DNA from: SIG607 sp045590395 | GTDB taxonomy: Bacteria; Bacillota; Clostridia; Oscillospirales; Acutalibacteraceae | DNA: 15,803 nt | Direction: 5' to 3' | NCBI GenBank assembly: GCA_045590395.1 | Contig: JAZNQX010000073.1 | Span: forward strand, 1-15,803 | Shown: piece by piece, positions 13,400 through 15,803 of the stretch | Layout: every line of letters begins with the position of its first letter | How positions within the stretch are numbered: position 1 is the stretch's first letter | The notes under the pieces: generated by a model | Databases searched by the model: none | Told to the model about the DNA's origin: nothing | Seen by the model: only the letters and a program-made list of their open reading frames with translations | Translations under genes and position numbers: made by a program

Positions 13400-14884
13400 T
13401 TATTTCTCCCTGTAAAGCGCTCTGTTAACCGCCGTTTTCCAGCCCTTTATAAGCTCTTCTCTGGTGTTTTCGTCCATAGCGGGCGTAAAGGTATCAAGTG
13501 TGCCTGTGATTTTTTCAATTTCATCGGTATCCTTCCAAAATCCTACCGCAAGACCTGCCAGAAAAGCGGCGCCAAGGGCGGTTGCTTCGCCTGATAAGGC
13601 GCGTTTTATTTTAACATTTGATATATCAGATTGAAACTGTATTAAAAAATTATTTGCGGCGGCACCGCCGTCAACCTTAAGGCTGGTAATATCATTTCCG
13701 TCTTTTTTAAGGCTATTAAGCAGGTCGTTTGTCTGGTAGGCAATAGCCTCAAGACAGGCTCTGATTATGTGATTTCGCCCTGTACCACGGGTCAGCCCCG
13801 TAATAGTGCCTCTGGCGTACATATCCCAGTAGGGTGCGCCCAGACCTGCAAAGGCAGGCACAACATAAACACCGCCGTTATCCTTAACCTTTTTAGCGAA
13901 ATATTCGCTGTCCTTTGACTCGTCAATAAGACCCATTTCATCTCTCAGCCACTGAATAACCGCGCCGCCTACAAACACACTGCCTTCCTTGGCATACTGT
14001 ATGGGACAGCCCTTGGCAGTTGCGGCGATGGTGGTAATCATATCGCAGTCACTACTATTAAATTCCTCTCCCGAATTCATAAGCAAGAAACAGCCTGTGC
14101 CGTAGGTGTTTTTTGCCTCACCCTTTTTAAAACAACACTGTCCGAAAAGGGCAGCCTGCTGGTCACCTGCAATACCGCCAACGGGTATTTCCTCACCCAT
14201 AAAGTTTATTTTTGTATAAACCTCGCTACTGCTTAAAGCCTCTGGCATCATAGATGCAGGGATATCAAATTCTTTTAATAATTTCTCGTCCCAGCAAAGC
14301 CTTTTTATATCAAAAAGCATGGTACGGGAGGCGTTTGTGTAATCGGTAATGTGTACTTTTCCACCGCTTAGTTTGTAAATCAACCAGGTGTCAATGGTAC
14401 CGAAAAGAATTTCACCTTTTTCGGCTCTTTCTCTTACCCCGTCTACATTGTCAAGTATCCAGCGTATTTTACTTGCCGAAAAATAAGCGTCTATGGTAAG
14501 TCCCGTGGTTTCCTTTATGTATGGAGCAAGGCCCCGTCCCTTTATTTCCTCGCAAAATTCCGCGGTGCGGCGGCATTGCCATACAATAGCGTTATAAACG
14601 GGCTTGCCTGTGTTTTTGTCCCAACAAACAGTGGTTTCGCGCTGATTGGTAATACCTATTGCGGCAATTTCGGCAGGGCTTATACCTGCTTTAATAACCG
14701 CCTCGGTCATAGTAGCGTACTGAGAAGCGTAAATCTCCAATGGATCATGCTCAACATAAGAAGCCTTGGGATAAAGCTGGGTGAATTCCTTTTGAGCAAC
14801 CGATACAATTTCGCCCTTTTTGTTAAATATAATAGAGCGACAGCTTGTGGTACCCTCATCAAGAGCAAGAATATACTTTTTCAT
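13400..14884 (-). CDS. glpK: Glycerol kinase
   Basis: This FGGY-family kinase phosphorylates glycerol to sn-glycerol-3-phosphate in the cytoplasm. The 494 residues match the usual length. Motifs: ALDEGTTSCRS (7-17) phosphate loop, ITNQRETT (78-85), WQCRRTA (102-108), GTIDTWLIYKL (162-172), GIAGDQQAALFGQ (237-249) with the catalytic Asp240, NTYGTGCF (259-266) and the FGGY-type end LKVDGGAAANNFLIQFQSD (402-420). In many Firmicutes the loop after SSEVY carries a His that HPr phosphorylates to activate the enzyme; here the loop is short (EVYTKINFMG, 221-230) and Asn227 stands at that place. The frame is open to 14902, but GGGAGGG 5 nt before the ATG at 14884 decides for that start. First gene of an operon with the hydrolase and nadE. 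No glycerol facilitator is visible in the window. Confidence 0.96.
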   Translation of the reverse strand: MKKYILALDEGTTSCRSIIFNKKGEIVSVAQKEFTQLYPKASYVEHDPLEIYASQYATMTEAVIKAGISPAEIAAIGITNQRETTVCWDKNTGKPVYNAIVWQCRRTAEFCEEIKGRGLAPYIKETTGLTIDAYFSASKIRWILDNVDGVRERAEKGEILFGTIDTWLIYKLSGGKVHITDYTNASRTMLFDIKRLCWDEKLLKEFDIPASMMPEALSSSEVYTKINFMGEEIPVGGIAGDQQAALFGQCCFKKGEAKNTYGTGCFLLMNSGEEFNSSDCDMITTIAATAKGCPIQYAKEGSVFVGGAVIQWLRDEMGLIDESKDSEYFAKKVKDNGGVYVVPAFAGLGAPYWDMYARGTITGLTRGTGRNHIIRACLEAIAYQTNDLLNSLKKDGNDITSLKVDGGAAANNFLIQFQSDISNVKIKRALSGEATALGAAFLAGLAVGFWKDTDEIEKITGTLDTFTPAMDENTREELIKGWKTAVNRALYREK

Positions 14885-14902
14885 AAGGCCCTCCCAAAAC
14901 AC

Positions 14903-14931
14903 TTGAAAATGATAATTTATTATATTATACT
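14903..14931 (+). promoter_or_regulatory. Promoter of the EamA transporter gene
   Basis: TTGAAA (14903-14908), 17-nt spacer, TATACT (14926-14931). On the opposite strand TATAAT (14929-14924) is a likely -10 for glpK, with only a poor -35 (TTTCAT, 14952-14947). The two -10 boxes overlap by 4 bp, so only one polymerase can open this region at a time. Confidence 0.65.
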
Positions 14932-14976
14932 ATATATTTGTGAAATATGAAAGAGTTATTGTTGGGAGGTGCGCTG

Positions 14977-15803
14977 ATGAATAAAAACAATATTAAAGGA
15001 AGCCTTATACTGCTTCTTGCCGCGGTTATTTGGGGCTCTGCATTTGTGGCGCAGGACCTTGCAAATTCTGCAGGGGTTGAGCCCTTTACTCTAAATGCCA
15101 TACGCTCTTATATAGGAAGCTTCTTTCTTGTAGGTTTGTCGGCAATACTGTCAAAGAAAAACCGACAGCCCCTTGTTCCAAAAGAAAAGAAGGACAGAAA
15201 AAAACTGATTAAGGCAGGAGTTATCTGTGGCTGTTTTCTCTGCGTTGCTATGAATTTACAGCAGTTCGGCATTTCCCTTTATCCTGAGGGGGTAGCGGTC
15301 AGCGCCCGTTCGGCATTTTTAACCGCTATGTATATACTTATTGTGCCACTGCTTAATATGTTTATGAAAAAAGTACCCACCATTACGGTATGGTGCAGTG
15401 TTATAATAGCCGTTATAGGTCTTTATATGCTCTGCTTTGCCGAGGGGGTAACCGGCATATATGCAGGTGACCTTATAATGCTGCTTTGCGCGGTAGCCTT
15501 TTCACTGCATATTCTGTCTATTGATACGGTGGGAAGCGGTGTTGACGGTGTAAAGCTTTCCTGTGTTCAGTTCTTTGTGTGCGGCACCCTTTCGACAGTT
15601 CTTATGTTTATTTTTGACAGCCCCGATATTAAGGTTATTCTTAGTGCCGCCCTTCCCATACTGTTTATAGGTATTATGAGTAGCGGTATAGCCTATACTC
15701 TGCAGATAATAGGACAGAAAAAATGCGACAGCCCCACAATAGCCTCTATTTCTATGAGCTTTGAGTCGGTATTCGGCGCGGTAGGCGGTGCGCTGTTCGG
15801 GGA
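14977..15803 (+). CDS. EamA / DMT-superfamily transporter (cut by window edge)
   Basis: This is a membrane transporter of the drug/metabolite superfamily; members export or import small metabolites, and the substrate cannot be predicted. 275 codons are visible up to the edge, of an expected ~290-310. The first EamA repeat begins with AAVIWGSAFVAQDL (15-28) and continues with NAIRSYIGS (40-48); the short second cytoplasmic loop is rich in Lys. The second repeat starts at about GDLIMLLCAVAFSLHI (164-179). The pattern fits ten helices, about nine of which are visible. GGGAGGT (14964-14970) is 6 nt upstream of the ATG. Divergent from glpK with an overlapping promoter region; no functional tie to glycerol is evident. 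Confidence 0.88.
   Translation, partial: MNKNNIKGSLILLLAAVIWGSAFVAQDLANSAGVEPFTLNAIRSYIGSFFLVGLSAILSKKNRQPLVPKEKKDRKKLIKAGVICGCFLCVAMNLQQFGISLYPEGVAVSARSAFLTAMYILIVPLLNMFMKKVPTITVWCSVIIAVIGLYMLCFAEGVTGIYAGDLIMLLCAVAFSLHILSIDTVGSGVDGVKLSCVQFFVCGTLSTVLMFIFDSPDIKVILSAALPILFIGIMSSGIAYTLQIIGQKKCDSPTIASISMSFESVFGAVGGALFG

Overview
The window looks like a chromosomal segment from an anaerobic, low-to-mid G+C member of the Clostridia, probably a gut Oscillospirales-type organism. This rests on ferredoxin-dependent 2-oxoacid chemistry, a class B sortase with an SPxTG-type substrate, an LCP protein, a two-domain NadE, strong GGAGG-type ribosome binding sites, sigma-A promoters with 17-bp spacers and heavy ATA (Ile) codon use. 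The genus is inference. I saw no rRNA, tRNA, CRISPR array, transposase or phage gene, and no gene-free stretch longer than 190 bp.

Region 1 (1-6341) is an aromatic-acid module. A minus-strand operon reads acyl-CoA ligase, iorA, iorB, paaK (cut by the left edge), with gaps of 14-17 bp. A Na+/solute symporter is divergent. The 190-bp intergenic region holds two mirror-image promoters, each carrying the same 18-bp dyad between -35 and -10, and a third dyad just before the symporter Shine-Dalgarno. The two units are therefore probably controlled by one regulator. The gene set (importer, two AMP-forming CoA ligases, indolepyruvate:ferredoxin oxidoreductase) fits uptake of aryl acids and their conversion to aryl-CoA and arylpyruvates, or the reverse degradative flow.

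Region 2 (6342-7112) is birA, convergent to the symporter; the two share a perfect-stem terminator that contains the birA stop codon.

Region 3 (7181-9732) is a cell-surface cassette: a small secreted protein ending in an SPVTG sorting signal, its own terminator, then a separately promoted class B sortase whose 3' end overlaps an LCP (LytR-CpsA-Psr) gene by 20 nt.

Region 4 (9737-10589) is a four-helix membrane protein with a charged cytoplasmic tail ending in two AT-hook-like KRRGRP motifs. It is convergent to the LCP gene and shares a terminator that contains its stop codon.

Region 5 (10592-14884) is a minus-strand operon of glpK, a monoacylglycerol-lipase-like alpha/beta hydrolase and nadE. 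The NadE glutaminase domain appears to have lost its catalytic Cys and Lys while the synthetase domain is intact. Divergent from glpK is an EamA-type transporter (14977 to the right edge), with nearly superimposed -10 elements between the two.

The best candidates for something new are the mirrored operator-promoter region, the glutaminase-dead NadE and the membrane protein with AT-hooks.
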